64,000 bases of DNA, taken from assembly GCA_011799875.1 (NCBI GenBank), contig CM022299.1, forward strand, positions 210,496,070-210,560,069, read 5' to 3'. Shown here piece after piece: positions 34,430 to 47,239 of this stretch. The DNA is from Thinopyrum elongatum (Eukaryota > Streptophyta > Magnoliopsida > Poales > Poaceae). The notes under the pieces are model-generated. The model was not told where the DNA came from, searched no databases, and worked only from the letters and a program-made list of their open reading frames with translations. The position numbers were made by a program, and so were the translations under genes. The number at the start of each line of letters is the position of its first letter. Position 1 is the first letter of the stretch.

Positions 34430-36551
34430 TGCCCCTTGTTCGAGCACTAGGCGATACATCTATTTATCCGCGCATTTAATTATTACTAGTTAAATACTAC
34501 TAGCCTAACTTGTCCATCACAGTCACTTTTGTTCCTAAACTTGTAACATATACTACTACTAGTACATGAAACTGGTGTCGTAACTTGTGAACGCGTCCAG
34601 ATACGGTCAACGGCAACACCACCTGCGCGTTCTTCATGTTTGCCCGTGCGTCTAAACGTAGAAGGGCAGGAGAGAGGGAGAGAGAGAGAGAGAGAGAGCA
34701 GACATGGGACCCACCAGTAAGTGGCTCAAGGAAGGGGAATAGTACGTGCTGACGAGCCGGTCCCACTAATCTACTAACATTAATATAAAAACATGTTATC
34801 CATTAAATAGGTTGCGGTAATATAAAAACATTATATCAATGAAGGGGAGTACAACAAACATTGCTACTATGTTGCCTATTGACGTGCGCGTGGAAGGGCC
34901 TAGTCGCATGTTCGATCCTCGTCCTTTTTCATTTTTAATTTATATATGGGTCCAAATTTGTTCCATGACAGGTGGGCCCCCCGATGTGTAGTTTGTAGCA
35001 CTTTAATTTCTGGGTTGAAATTTTTTCCATTACAGGTGGACTCCTAGTGTGTAGTATGTAGCTTATTTGTAATAATTAAAGAAAACAACAGAGTTTTTTT
35101 GCAAAAATACCATGGTGCGACGTGGAAGGTGCGAAAGGGCGTGCGAGAGAGCGGCGGCCGAGCCAGAGGGAAATCAATTGGGGGAGGGGCGGGGGTTGCA
35201 ACGGTGTTTGGAGTAGTTGTGGGCCGAATGCTACAAAAATGTAATCTAAACCCACCAAAATAAATGCCTTCGCAAATTAATCCAAGGTTGGAGTCCCCCT
35301 CACAATATAAATAGCTATGGATCTGCGAGGGATGAAGAGGTAGTGTCAATGTGTGGAAGATACGGCGTGAGAAAGCAAGGTCAATCGAGACATAGATTGA
35401 TAGAGACAGAGTAAGTGTGGCCCAGCATTCGGTGAAAAGATATATATGCTCTAGAGAGATATTGTCCGATTGAGCTTTTGGGAAGGGTGAGGGTTGTAAG
35501 AGAGATCTTGAGAGATTGACCTACATAGACGATGTGCATGCTAGGGTATACAGAGTGTGGATCCAGTCACAGACAGGTAGATATATCGTTTGTGCCTGAG
35601 AGGAAGAAAGGCAATTGATACATAGATAAATAGAGAGAGATTAAGCGAGTGTGGGTCATCATGCGGTCAAAAGAGTGAGACATGTTGGAGAGAGTGACCT
35701 AGATAGACAATGTGTGTGAGAGAGTATACAATATATCGAACTGGGCCCAAACATGGAGATATATCGTTTATGTGTGAGAAAAAGCGAGGTCAATAGAGAC
35801 ATACATAGAGAGAGAGAGAGACTAAGCGAGTGTGGGCCGCCATGAGGTCAAAAGTGTGGGACGGCTTGGAGAGACTGACCTAGATAGACAATCTGTGTGA
35901 GAGAGTATAGAGTGTGTCGATCGAGGCCCAAATAGGGAGATATATCGTTTGTGTGTGAGAGAAAGCGAGGTTAATCAAGACTTAGATAAAGAGAGAGAGA
36001 GAGAGATTGAGCTCGTGTGGGACATCATGCCGACGAAAGAGTGAGACGGTCTGGAGAGAGTGACTTAGATACACAATGTGTGTGCATGTGCGTGAGAGGG
36101 GGGGGTCTAGATAGGCAATGCATGTATCTAGCGAGAAAGGGTGGGAGGGGGAGAGAGAGAGCTCGGCATGGAGTGCAATGGCTGGTGTGTGAGAGAGATA
36201 CATTTGTTGACAGAGTAGGAAAAGGGGGTTGTGTGTTTGAGAGAGTTAGAGATCGAAACATGGAGAGAAAGAATGAGCGTGTGTCAGAAACCAATAGCTT
36301 TATAAGGTGGTTAGGAGGGGAAGATTAATCGATAGAGGAAGTACGTAGCGTGTGTGCCGAGGGGGGGACCTAAAAACAACATTTGAATGTGGATAGTATT
36401 AGGCTTAATATTGACATTTCAATTTAGTGTACATTGTAACATTTTAATTGAGGACCATGCATATGGCTTCCGTAATTATTTCGAATTCGTGCCATACTAG
36501 GTTTGGAAAAGGTTATTTATGTCTACTATGCAACTTATTCTTGTAGACTCG
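34430..36551. repeat. Duplicated non-coding block, copy D2 (left part)
   Basis: Second copy of the block at 30590-33120. It includes the GCAGACATGGGACCCACCAG phrase (34699), the GAAAGCAAGGTCAATCGAG phrase (35371) and a GA-rich run at 34676-34700. It is interrupted at 36552 by a solo LTR and resumes after it. Confidence 0.65.
35560..36060. repeat. Three tandem units of about 180 bp
   Basis: GATATATCGTTT occurs near 35580, 35759 and 35939. Each copy is followed by GAAAGCGAGG-like, GAGTGTGGG, and GACCTAGATAGACAAT words in the same order. Confidence 0.75.
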
Positions 36552-37865
36552 TGTTGGGCCTCCAAGCGTAGAGTTTTGTAGGATAGTAGCAATTTTCCCT
36601 CAAGTGGATGACCTAAGGTTTATCAATCCATGGGAGGCGTAGGATGAAGATGGTCTCTCTCAAACAACCCTGCAACCAAATAACAAAGAGTCTCTTGTGT
36701 CCCCAACACACCCAATACAATGGTAAATTGTATAGGTGCACTAGTTCGGCGAAGAGATGGTGATACAAGTGTAATATGGATAGTAGATATAGGTTTTTGT
36801 AATCTGAAAATATAAAAACAACAAGGTAACAAGTAACAAAAGTGAGCAAAACGGTATTGCAATGATTGAAAACAAGGCCTAGGGTTCATACTTTCACTAG
36901 TGAAAATTCTCTCAACAATGATAACATAATTGGATCATATAACAATCCCTCAACGTGCAACAAAGAATCACTCCAAAGTTTCTACCGGAGAACGTAGGAT
37001 GAAAACATGCATCAACCCCTATGCATAGATTACCCCAATGTCACCTCGGGAATCAGCGAGTTGAGTGCCAAAACATACATCAAGTGAATCAATATAATAC
37101 CCCATTGTCACCACGGGTATCCATATGCAAGACATACATCAAGTGCTCTCAAATCCATTATTCAATCCAACATAACAAAACCTCAAAGAGCAAGACTCAA
37201 TTCATCACAAGAAGGTAGAGGGGGAAGAACACCATAAGATCCAAATATATTAACAAAGCTCGCGGTACATCAAGATCGTGCCAAATCAAGAACACGAGAG
37301 AGAGAGAGAGAGAGAGATCAAACACACAGTTACTGCTACATACCCTCGGCCCCGAGGGTGAACTACTCCCTCCTCATCATGGTGGCTGCCGACATGATGA
37401 AGATGGCCTCCGGTGATGATTTCCCCCTCCGACAGGGTGCCGGAACGGGGTCCCGATTGGTTTTTCATGGCTACAGAGGCTTGCGGCAGCGGAACTTCTC
37501 TTCTAGGGTTCTTTTCAGAGGTTACTGTATATATAGGGGTATTTGGCATTGGAATCAAGTCAGGGGGGTGCCCGAGGGCCCCACAAGCTCGGGAGGCGCG
37601 CCCCCAGGCTTATCGCCTCCTCGGTCACCTCCTGGTCCAGCTCCGGTGCTCCATGGGTCTCTTCTGGTCCATAAATGATCACCGTAAATTTTCAGCCAAT
37701 TCCGAGAACTTTTATTTCTGCACCAAAAAAAGGACACCACGGTAGTTCTGCTGAAAATAGCATCAGTCCGGGTTAGTTCTATTCAAATCATACCAAAACC
37801 ATATAAAATTGTTGTAAACATGGCATGAATACTTCATAAATTATAGATATGTTGGCGACGTATTA
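36552..37865 (-). mobile_element. Solo LTR, about 1.3 kb
   Basis: The plus strand starts TGTTGGGCCTCCAAGCG and ends GTTGGCGACGTATTA, the latter a decayed reverse complement of TGATACGTC. The minus-strand TATATATA-like box near 37525 fits leftward transcription. ACTCG precedes it (36547-36551), and another ACTCG occurs at 37893-37897, 27 bp beyond the expected end, so the target duplication is unclear. No internal domain. It contains a GA microsatellite at about 37295-37318. Confidence 0.7.
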
Positions 37866-38140
37866 GTTATGCACTAATATTGACTCGATTGTTGTGGTAT
37901 TTTGCATGTGTGTGGTCATAAGCTTGAATCCATGCAATGTTTTCTCACTACCACAGTGTTCATCTTATACGTATGAATTTGTATTAAAAAAGTAGTGTGG
38001 ATACCATGAAATGCAAAATCCACGCTAGAATTGGAGATCGCTATGTGACAAACACACTCTAATTCAAAGAGCTCCTCATTAATTAATTTATAGTATCTCA
38101 CTTTGAAGGACTATTTATTTGCAAGGAAACACGAGCATGG
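37866..38140. repeat. Duplicated non-coding block, copy D2 (right part)
   Basis: GTGTGTGGTCATAAGCTTGAA and GTTTTCTCACTACCACAGTG match 32806-32860 in copy D1, confirming that the LTR before it split copy D2. Confidence 0.65.
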
Positions 38141-40864
38141 TAATAGATACAGATTTGTTTGCCAACGCAAGAAGATTCATGTGCGTTCTCAAATGTAGGC
38201 GCACCAGAAAGACCAGGGTCGTGTCGTGGTGGTCGCGTGTGTCATTCGAATGCTAGCACCCACCCCCCTCCCCCCCAAAAAAGAACGGCGACAAAAAAAC
38301 TTCGCGCTTCCATGTTTCAGATTGAAATATCTGGCGGCCCCAATTCCAGCCCTGCAAAATCTCCCTTCTCCCCCGCCCCCTTCCATGCCCAAAGTGCTCA
38401 AATCCCTAATTCGCCGCCAACCCAATTAAAATTCGAATCGCCCCTCGTCTTGTCTCTTTCCCCACCTATGTACCACGATGGCGACGAAGACGACGGTCGC
38501 GCTTCACCACCACATCGTAGCTCGGCCACCACAGACAACGTGCCTCACAGACACCGACTTCCACCGCATCAGGTGTGCTTCACGAACGTCGTCTCCCACC
38601 TCACCAGAGCTACTTCACCGAGCACATCGTCGCACCTCCACCCCCTAAGGCCATTGGGGCTTCACCAACGGCCTCGTCCACGACATCGTAGAGCTTTGCT
38701 GCCGCTTAAGATCGGCATCCATATGCAGCCAGCCAACGCCAGCGCATCACCCTCAACGGCTCTGAAGTGAGCCGCACTCTAGGTGAGCATGCCCAAATGC
38801 CGGCCCGAACTAGGTATCCACATATCACTCCCATGTGCACTGTTCTGATGATGTTTGGATATCCTTTTACTGCTCTCTTAGCTTGCATGCCTATGCAACT
38901 CTGACTTTAACTCTTATTTCTTCTGGAGATATCATCTGAAACAAGCAAAACTATTTTTTAGCGAAGCATGACGGCGCTACGGGATCTGGCACACATTCTG
39001 CATGTCGGTATAACCTTGTAAGTACATGTCCTCCGGTACAACAGCAAGGTCAATTCCTCTCATTTGATCAACCATTCACCATGCCAAAAATGCAGAGGGG
39101 GATGGAAGGAGCACAGGGCCTGCACATCCAAGCAAGTGGTAACATGGACTTGTACATGGAACATCCCAAGCGCAAGCAGAGCTGCAGTGAGCCTGTACAA
39201 TGAGATAGCGCAAGTCCCTGCATTTCATTTAATTCGTATTGACCTGTGTGTATGATTTGTGTGCAGTGGCGGATCTAGGAATTCAAGTTACCAGGGGCAA
39301 AAATTTAACTTAAAAAATACGAAGGCATTTGCACTCCAGAAATCAACATAACTTGAGAAATGTGAAGCTACATGCACTTTGAAAACCAGCTAATGATCCC
39401 AAGTAGTTCCAGATTATAAACAACAAGATGATGTAAGCACCAAAAAACACAAAATATAACATGGTGGACAAGGACTACTAACAAGGATTGTACTTGCTTG
39501 AATTATTCGTTTTCTGGCCGAAAATATCCAAGTCTAATTGCACCTATAACCAGTGCGCAAACTGCATATCAATATATCTATCTTGCACAAGTATGCCAAT
39601 AGTTTGAAACAATAGATAAGAAAAGTATTTATGCTAGGTTTTCATGATACAGGGATGTTGTGGTAGATGGCCTCGACGTTTCCTCAAGCCATGAAAATGT
39701 ACTATAATTTGCTTGTCATCAATTCCTGCAAATCTCTCTCTCTCTCAACATGGCTTGCAAAATGCTTGCATTAGATCCCTCATTAGACACTATATGTTCA
39801 TCAACAGGAGCATGTAAAATGTTTGCATCAAATCCTTCATTAGTAGTCTATTCATTAGACACTTCAGGCTCAAGAACAACATGAGCTTGTATGTTTGCAC
39901 CAGAAACTTGATTAGACACATCAGGTTCAGTCAGTTCAGTACTGATTGGGGGAGTTATAAAATAAGCAGAAATTGGTTTCATTTTCTTATAGATTCCCTA
40001 CATACAAGCAGCTTTACAATACCATCAGGTTTAACTATTGACCAGAAATTGAATAGTTGAATTAGATATAATCAGGGATGTGATGTATCTGCTCATTGCG
40101 CATGTTGCTCTTGCAAGCTGCGGCTGTCCGCTTGCGCAAGCTCGATGCCATGCCCGTGCTATCACCGCTGCCTCCCACGCAGGCTACACCCAGGGTTGGA
40201 TCTTCGTCTTCTTGTCCTTCCATTTGCTTCAAGCCCGGTGACCGGCGTCCAATGAGGGCGCGAGGAAGAGCTCTGTCTGTTTGTCCAGCGGCGGCTCGGT
40301 CAGGAGCGAACCAGAGTGGAGGCTGGAGCAAATGAATTGGGGATTTCTCCTATTGTTGATCGATATGGGAGGCGCTCGTTTGGGCCGCGAGCCTGCTATT
40401 GGGCCTGCCTTGCACTTACGTTATTGGCCCATCCAAATTCAAACATTTTTCTTCATTTTTTACATTGCCTGTTCGTGCGCTGGAGTGAACAAAACTAGCC
40501 TGGGCCAACCTGGACGACTCAAACTAGGTGCGCACTTTCCAGCCACTCGAGGCGGCTGCCCATACCAGCCCCTACGATGGTGCCACCCCTTTTTGCGTGC
40601 ATGATTGAGGTAGTGAAAAATATTCCAGTGGCGCTTTTGATTTACCCACAAAATGCTTGAATTGCTTGTTTCTATGAACTGAGTTGGCCAATAATGAAAA
40701 GGATGCCAGTCTTTTCATCCTATTGTAGATTGCTTAGATATCGATATGCCAAATGTAATCACATGAAATATACAGTAAAAGCCAATGTTATTTGTCTTGC
40801 TACAACTAGTCTGACAACCCGTCCTCATATAACATATCAAGGATGCACCATCTTATCAGATTAA
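38141..40864. other. Region without a supported gene
   Basis: A 203-codon plus-strand frame at 38159-38770 is Pro/Ser/His-rich with no recognisable domain, and I do not accept it as a gene. A possible short exon ends at 39010-39210 (in frame with GMEGAQGLHIQASGNMDLYM) but lacks context. At about 39266, CAGTGGCGGATCTAGGA resembles a common plant transposon end, without a partner. The rest is AT-rich. Confidence 0.35.
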
Positions 40865-41560
40865 CACTACTACAGGATGCTGCTAACGCGACACTACAAT
40901 CAGAGACCCTTCGACGAAACTGTGTGCGATGCATTAATCGCAAATGGTGATGAAATAAAACTGTCAAAAATGATACAAAACGTTTGTGATGGCAGAGATA
41001 TCAAACACGGTTTAGATTATAGTTGCGTGTGCGATGCGTGGCATACGGTTAATCCATAAGAACTGTTTGTGATGAGGCAACACAACAGAAACGGTTAGCC
41101 AGATCAAAGTGTGTGCAATATACGACATACAGTTCACTTGGATAAACTGTTTGCGATTAGGGAACGCAACAGAAACGATCAGCCACATCAAGATGTGTGT
41201 GATATACGGCATATGGTTCACTCGGATGAATTGTTTCCGATTAGGCAACGCAACAGAAACGGTTCAGCCAGATCAAGGTGTGTGTAATGGAGGGCATATA
41301 GTTCATTTCGATAAATTGTTTGTGTTGAGCCAAGAGAACAAAAATGTTTCGTGTAAACAAGATGTGTGTGATACGCGGCAAACAGGTCTGTAATCAGGAA
41401 TGTGTGCGAAGACCGATAATAACACAAAGGATTGCTAATAAGAAGCCGTGTGCGTTATGGGCAAACGCTTCCTGGTATACAAATGTCAGCGATTGATGAA
41501 TTCATCACTGACAATTGCCCTAGTATGGTCTGTGTGCGATGTGATTACATACAGAACAAC
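40865..41560 (+). mobile_element. CACTA transposon end and subterminal region
   Basis: It begins CACTACTACAGGATGCTGCT with TAA before it. It is followed by many copies of TGTGTGCGAT, GGCATACGGTT and AACCGTTTG-like words at 30-70 bp spacing, the typical subterminal pattern of a Triticeae CACTA family. The other end and a transposase were not found. Confidence 0.65.
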
Positions 41561-42038
41561 AAAATATATACTTAATTATAAGGACATGATTGCACAACCA
41601 AATTAAACATACAATTACATAGGTGGCTAGTACACACATGACATTTCCACACACCAAAGTAAACTATTACATGCATAATTAACTAGGATAAATGATCATC
41701 TGATCGTCATCTACTTCTTCTTGTGACGCTTTCCGCCACTGCTCTACTAGGATAAACGGAACATTATTCTTTACTGTGAATAGTGTGCTCTATTGGGCAC
41801 ACAAGTATATGGATCATAGCCTTGGGCTAGTAATGTGCCCGCACGCGTTGTGCTAGCTCGATGTTCCTTCTATGCTAAGTTTCCATTAATTGATGGCATT
41901 TTATGAACACGCCACCGTTTCCCGCCATTTCCTCACCGGTTTCCCAACGCCACCCAGTGACATTGCGCATAAACCTAGGCGGTGCGCGACGCATCGAGGC
42001 AAAAAGCACAGCCTGTAGCACTTCCACTTTTTCCAAGC

Positions 42039-42773
42039 ATGCCAACCCACCAAAGCGCTGCCTCCGCCATCAACCTCGTCGACGATGAAAATGAGAAGGC
42101 ACCATGGCCCGTCGAGGCCGAGGCGCTCCCCGGCAACGCGATGGATGACGTCGTGATGCGCGTCATCGCCAGGGTTGAGCAGACCCTTGGCGCACGACGC
42201 TTCAGTGTCGAGAGGCTACAGCTCGCCGCACAACATGATCGATGGTGCGCCACAGAGCAAGCTAGGCGTGTCTGCGTCGATAGGCTACGGCTCGCCGCAT
42301 AGCGAGACCGTTGGAGCGCCGCAGAGCGAGAGGCGCGGCGTGCCGCACAGCAAGAGCGGATCCATCGGCGCTTGCCTACTGTCGACAGGGCATCGCAACT
42401 GGGTACACGTCCTGTCAGTACCCCCATTACTCGCCAGGAGTGGGCAGAGGCCGTCTACGCCATACTTGCACCAGAGGCCAGCCGCGTCGTACTTGCACCG
42501 GACGCCCGCCGCGCCGTTTGCATGGGTTGTGCCGTTCACCTTGTCCGCGGCCCGCTCGATGCCAACGTGCTGATCGCTAGGCTAGACCGCCTTCTTGGCC
42601 TAGGTGTCCACCAGGGCGCAGTAGAGGAACATGGCCATCGCATCCTCGAGCGGGTGATCTCCGATGAAATACCCAACTTGGAGCTCGAGATCGCGCTCCA
42701 TATGTACCGCGAGCGTGTCGACCGCTTGGACGAACACCTGCATGAGTTCAGGCAGAGCCAAGAGCTACCATAG
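42039..42773 (+). pseudogene. Uncharacterised protein with one nonsense codon
   Basis: The ATG at 42039 opens a 244-codon frame broken only by TAG at 42300-42302, in a context (GCCGCA TAG CGAGACCG) where the neighbouring repeat GCCGCACAGC suggests a former CAG. The N-terminal half is Ala/Arg rich with helical repeats (AARRDRW-like). The second half has YAILAPEASRVVLAPDARRA, LDRLLGLGVHQG and a helical C-terminus (ELEIALHMYRERVDRLDEHL). No family is recognised; similar alanine/arginine-rich proteins are common next to CACTA ends in wheat. It lies 1.2 kb inside the CACTA end, so it may be cargo of that element. Confidence 0.5.
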
Positions 42774-43130
42774 GCAAGGGATGCTGGTCATGGACACGTT
42801 TTATTTTGTTGACTCATTTCGAAGTGGATCGCTATGTATTCACAACAATCATAATATTGCTCTGTTTATTGCCCTGTTTCAATGTGTGTACTCTATTTTC
42901 CGTTCTTATATGTTCTGTTTCAATGTGTGTATATATGATTTCCATTCTGTATATGTGGATGATAACAGCTAGATACAAATTAGTATACAAAAATAGATAG
43001 AAAAATGGAATTCATAATATATTAATTGTTCATTAATTCATCACATAATATATATAATATCATCACTTATACGTGATGATACTTAACTACCATGTACAAC
43101 GCATAAAATTGAAAACGAACAATACTAAAA
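42774..43130. other. Non-coding spacer between convergent gene remnants
   Basis: AT-rich, with a duplicated TTTCAATGTGTGTA phrase (about 42878 and 42920). It probably contains the 3' ends of both flanking units. Confidence 0.35.
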
Positions 43131-43740
43131 CTAATAATCCCTCCTGGGGGCAGTATTCCGGCAGCCCCTCGCCAGCAGCTCCCTAGTGCGTGGCGTCTTC
43201 CCAGCGCGGAGGCAGTACTCCGCCTCCTTCGCCTCGCAGCGCTTGACGTACCGATCTGCCTCTTGCTGGCGGACGAGCGCGAACGATCTTGCCATTTCGT
43301 TAGGCGCCCACCGGAGCTCCTCGTCGGTGGCACGCTGGAGCTTATCGGCCCACCTCCATGCAGCAATGAGGTGCCTAGCGCCTTTGACCTTCCTTGCGAA
43401 GTACCCGTCTTCGTACACCTCCTCCGCACGACGATGCGCCCGCCCCCAAAGCTCCACCGCCTCCTTTTTCCGGGCGGCCTCACGGGCTTCACAGGCCACC
43501 TGGTACCTGGCTTCCTCCTCCGCAATCTCCTTCTTGAACGCCACTTGCCTGGCTTTCTCAGCCGGCGGCAGTGATTTCCATAGACAAAGTTGTACTGGCC
43601 CCAAAACCACTCCAAAGTTGGGGGGTCCGGCGCAACCTCGTCCGGCGGCCCGTAGGGTCCTCCTCATCGCTGCTCTTCGACTGAATGTTCTCAGGGGGCG
43701 GCGCCTCCTCGTCGGCGCATGGGAAGATCGGCGGCGCCAT
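43131..43740 (-). pseudogene. Helical, charged protein remnant
   Basis: The minus strand starts at ATG 43738-43740 with MAPPIFPCADEEAPPPENIQ and an acidic stretch. At about 43640-43570 the sense content moves between frames, so there are frameshifts (a WFWGQYNFVYG-type segment is in a second frame). From about 43580 to the TAG/TAA at 43131 one frame encodes a continuous charged helix (EKARQVAFKKEIAEEEARYQ, then ARHLIAAWRWADKLQRATDE). The function is unknown. It is convergent with the remnant at 42039-42773, and both probably belonged to one transposon-carried set. Confidence 0.5.
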
Positions 43741-44049
43741 GGCAGTGATTTGTGTGTGTGTGAGAGAGAGAGAGAGGGCAAGCGAGGAGAGGATGTAGAT
43801 GAGAATGCAGGCGGGACGACATGAGCAAGGTAGTATTTATTGGCGGTCGGAATCTAGATCGACGGGAACAGTACACATGCCGGTCACCGAAATTTACGAG
43901 TATTGTAGTTTGAATTGCACAGGATTCCCGCAGCAAAAGCCATGTGTGAACTTAATAGCTGACGGTTTCCGATACAGAACCGCGTCAGATTAATAACCCG
44001 CGCCACTCACCTTCGAAACCTTGAGGCATGAAATTGAGTGCCAATCGTG

Positions 44050-45893
44050 TGGGGTCCGGTTGTCTTGCCAGATATTTACATTTTCTTTCCTCGACGAATG
44101 CTTATTTTGTGTTACCATGGCACTCCATGCATGTGTCCAAGCCGTGACACCAATAAGTTTGAAAATTCCTTCCAATTTACTGCACATGGAATTAACTCGC
44201 ACACAACAAGTACACAATATGATTTTTCAAACCGTTATGGTTAGTTGTTGCATGTACATGTAGTTCAAATTTGAATTACGGTCATTAAGTGGCTAGAAAA
44301 TCACTTAAATGTCTTAAAAAAGGTCAAATGACCCCTAAGATTTTCCAATTTTTGACATGGCAATTTTATTAGTGCACGTTAACTGTAGAAATTTTTTGAA
44401 GGCCATAACAGGAAGCTATCGTTAGTTCGTCATCAAACATGCATTGTTCCTTCTCAGAACCACAAGCCTTCTAGTGAGTTACTCCGGTTTGTGAGGGGTG
44501 TGTGTCCAAACTTTCGTCAAACAGGCCAATTTTTTTACCACATCATCTTGGTGGCATGCCATTACGTCAAGCAAGGTTTCATTTATTTTTGATCATTTTT
44601 CAATTTTTTGGAATTTAAATTCCATGGCATGCACTCCATGCTTTGGGTCCAAGCCGTGACACCAATATGTTTGAAAATTCCTTCCTATTTACTACACATG
44701 GAATTAACTCGCACACAAGTACACAAATATGATTTTTCAAAACTGTTATGGTTAGCTTTTGCATGTACATGTAGTTCAAATTTGAATTACGGTCATTAAA
44801 TGGCTAGAAAATCGCTTAAATATCTTAAAAGGTCAAATGACCCCTGAAATTTTCCAAATTTTGACATGACAGTTGTATTAGTGCACGATAACTGTAGAAA
44901 AACTTTGAAGGCCAAAAGAGGAAGCTATCGCCGGTTCGTCATCAAAGATGCATTGTGTCCTCTAGGAACCACGAGCCTTCTAGTGAGTAGCTCCGGTTTG
45001 TGAGGGGTGTGTGTCCAAAGTTTCGTCAAACGGGTCAATTTTTTACCACAACATCCTGGTGGCATGCCTTTACGTCAAGCAAGGTTTCATGTATTTCTGA
45101 TCATTTTTTAAGTTTTTGGAATTTAAATGCCATGTCACTCCATGCTTGTGTCCAAGCCGTGACACCAATATTTTTGAAAATTCCTTCCAATTTACTGCAC
45201 ATGGAATTAAATCGCACACAAGTACACAAAAATGATTTTTCAAACCCTTATGGTTAGCTGTTGCATGTACATGTGGTTCAAATTTGAATTACGATCATTA
45301 AATGGCTAGAAAATCACTTAAATGTCTTAAAAAAGGTCAAATGACCCCTATAATTTTCCATATTTTGACATGATAGTTGTATTAATTCACGTTAACTGTA
45401 GAAAATTTTGGAAGGCCATAAGAGGAAGCTATCGTCGGTTCATCATCAAACATGCATTGTGTCCTCTCGGAACCACGAACCTTCTAGTGAGTTGCTTCGG
45501 TTTGTGAGGGGTGTGTGTCCAAACTTTCGTCAAACAGGCCAATTTTTTTTACCACACCATCTTGGTGCCATGCCATTACGTCAAGCAAGGTTTCATGTGT
45601 TTCTGATCATTTTTGAATTTTTTGAAATTTCAATGCCATGACACTCGATGCTTTATGTCCAATCCGTGACACCAATATGTTTGAAAATTCCGTCCAATTT
45701 ACTACACATGGAATTAACTCGCACACAAGTATTAAAATATGATTTTTCAAACTGTTATGGTTAGGTGTTGCATGTACATGTAGTTCAAATTTGAATTACA
45801 GTAATTAAATGGCTGGAAAATCACTTAAATGACTTAAAAAGGTCAAATGACCCCTGAAAGTTTCCAAATTTTTACATGACCATTGTATTAGTA
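44050..45893. repeat. Tandem array, about 3.7 copies of a 507-bp unit
   Basis: The marker TCCAAGCCGTGACACCAATA lies at 44136, 44648, 45151 and (as TCCAATCCGTGACACC) 45658, giving periods of 512, 503 and 507. Each unit also has TTTGAATTACGGTCATTAA, GGTCAAATGACCCCT (imperfect palindrome), and GTGAGGGGTGTGTGTCCAAA. Copies are about 90 percent similar by eye. Non-coding. Confidence 0.9.
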
Positions 45894-46140
45894 CTCCAAA
45901 TTTTCTCGTACATTTAAAACACCACCCGTTGCCACTGTACACCAATTTCGTCTTTCACAGCTAATACAAAATATCAACAACATCAAACACAGTTTGTTGT
46001 AGGGACCGTTTGCGATGAAAATTCGTGGGTCTACTTAAGTCTTCCTCCATAAGCTTCGTCGGCTTCGTCTGCTCTAGTGCCGGTCACCCTCGAATCCACG
46101 AATCCCCGATCCCCATTCCTGCAACCCCATCTTGCTAACA

Positions 46141-46795
46141 ATGACGCCGTGGAAACGCTTAGTGAGGGCCCGTACGGTGGCCGCGTCCTCCCCGAGTGCC
46201 GCCGCCTGCGCCAAGAGCGCCGCCGCCTGCACCGAGAGCGCGGCCGCATCCACCGAGAGGGCATTTGCGGCAGCTGACAGGGTAGCTGTAGCAGCTGCTG
46301 CGACGGCCGCTGCAAACGCCGAGAGTGCTCGAGCTACCATTCGCGCCGCCGATGTCGCCCTGGCTCGGGTCGAGGCCATCCACGCCAAGATCAAGGACGC
46401 ACACGCCAAGATATTCCAGGCCACCTTGAAATCCAGCATGCAACCCACGTCCAAAAAGGCGGCGGACGCCATGGAGCACCTGCTTCCTCATGAGATCGCC
46501 GAGCGGGGCTAGAGATGCAGGAGGTGGCGGAGATCGAGGAGTGCCGGGAGGTGGAGGTGCACGTGGCTCAGGATGAGGTTGATAAGAGCCTGTCCGTCGA
46601 GGAATCAGTGGTGGAGTACCAGCCGAGCTGTGATGCAACCACTACTACGAATACTACAACATTGAGGGCAGCACCAAGGACGAGGATGAGGACGACGATG
46701 CGGTCGACTTCAGCCGGGGGGACGTGGAGTCCACCAACGGCGGCATGTCACTAGGACAAGTCATCAACATCTCATCTTACATCGGTGAGGCATAG
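46141..46795 (+). pseudogene. Alanine-rich helical protein remnant with acidic tail
   Basis: ATG at 46141 (MTPWKRLVRARTVAA) leads an alanine-rich helix (SAAACAKSAAACTESAAAST, then VEAIHAKIKDAHAKIFQATL) to a TAG at 46510. After a one-base shift the frame continues with acidic sequence (EVEVHVAQDEVDKSLSVEES, then YYNIEGSTKDEDEDDD, VDFSRGDVESTNGG, ...SYIGEA) to TAG 46793-46795. Remembered wheat proteins have the same order of parts, so this is one gene with at least two breaks. The role is unknown. It is followed at 47070 by another unit on the same strand. Confidence 0.5.
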
Positions 46796-47080
46796 GGTGG
46801 CGCGGCGGCGGCTTTGTTAAACCTATGCGTACTTAGCCTTTGTTTATAATGCTGGTCTTTTGTTAGAGCAATGTTTAGGTCAACTGGCTCTGTTTAATTA
46901 CTAAAATTGCTCGATTCAGTAACTGTGGTTTGTGTGTTGTAGGCTCTTTTGTGTGCCCAAATTAGGAAGCAATGTTAAATTATGCAATGACGTGGATGAG
47001 GACAGTACCCAGGGAAATTTCCACCAATATTTGAATGATCAAACTCATCGCATGCGCATAAAGCAGAAGAATCATTTGCG
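46796..47080. other. Spacer between two plus-strand units
   Basis: No gene seen. It includes the word TTTGCGATGCACAC (47076), similar to the TGTGCGATG subterminal motif near 40920, so the CACTA element may extend this far. Confidence 0.3.
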
Positions 47081-47239
47081 ATGCACACATTCGTTCAAAG
47101 TGAATGGTGTCCGGCGGCACCACGCGCAAAGTTTCCCTCCACCTTTCGAAATTTTTGCCCTACCGCCGAAATATCTACCCCCTCCCCACCCCCTTTTCTC
47201 CCCGACCACAAGTCACATTTCCCTTGTTTCCTCCTTCCT

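Noticed and set aside
38159..38770. A 203-codon plus-strand frame
   Set aside because: Low-complexity Pro/Ser/His content, no family resemblance, and no clear leader or splice context.
40062..40335. Overlapping frames on both strands near a GC-rich island
   Set aside because: Neither shows a domain, a convincing start context or a continuation by splicing.
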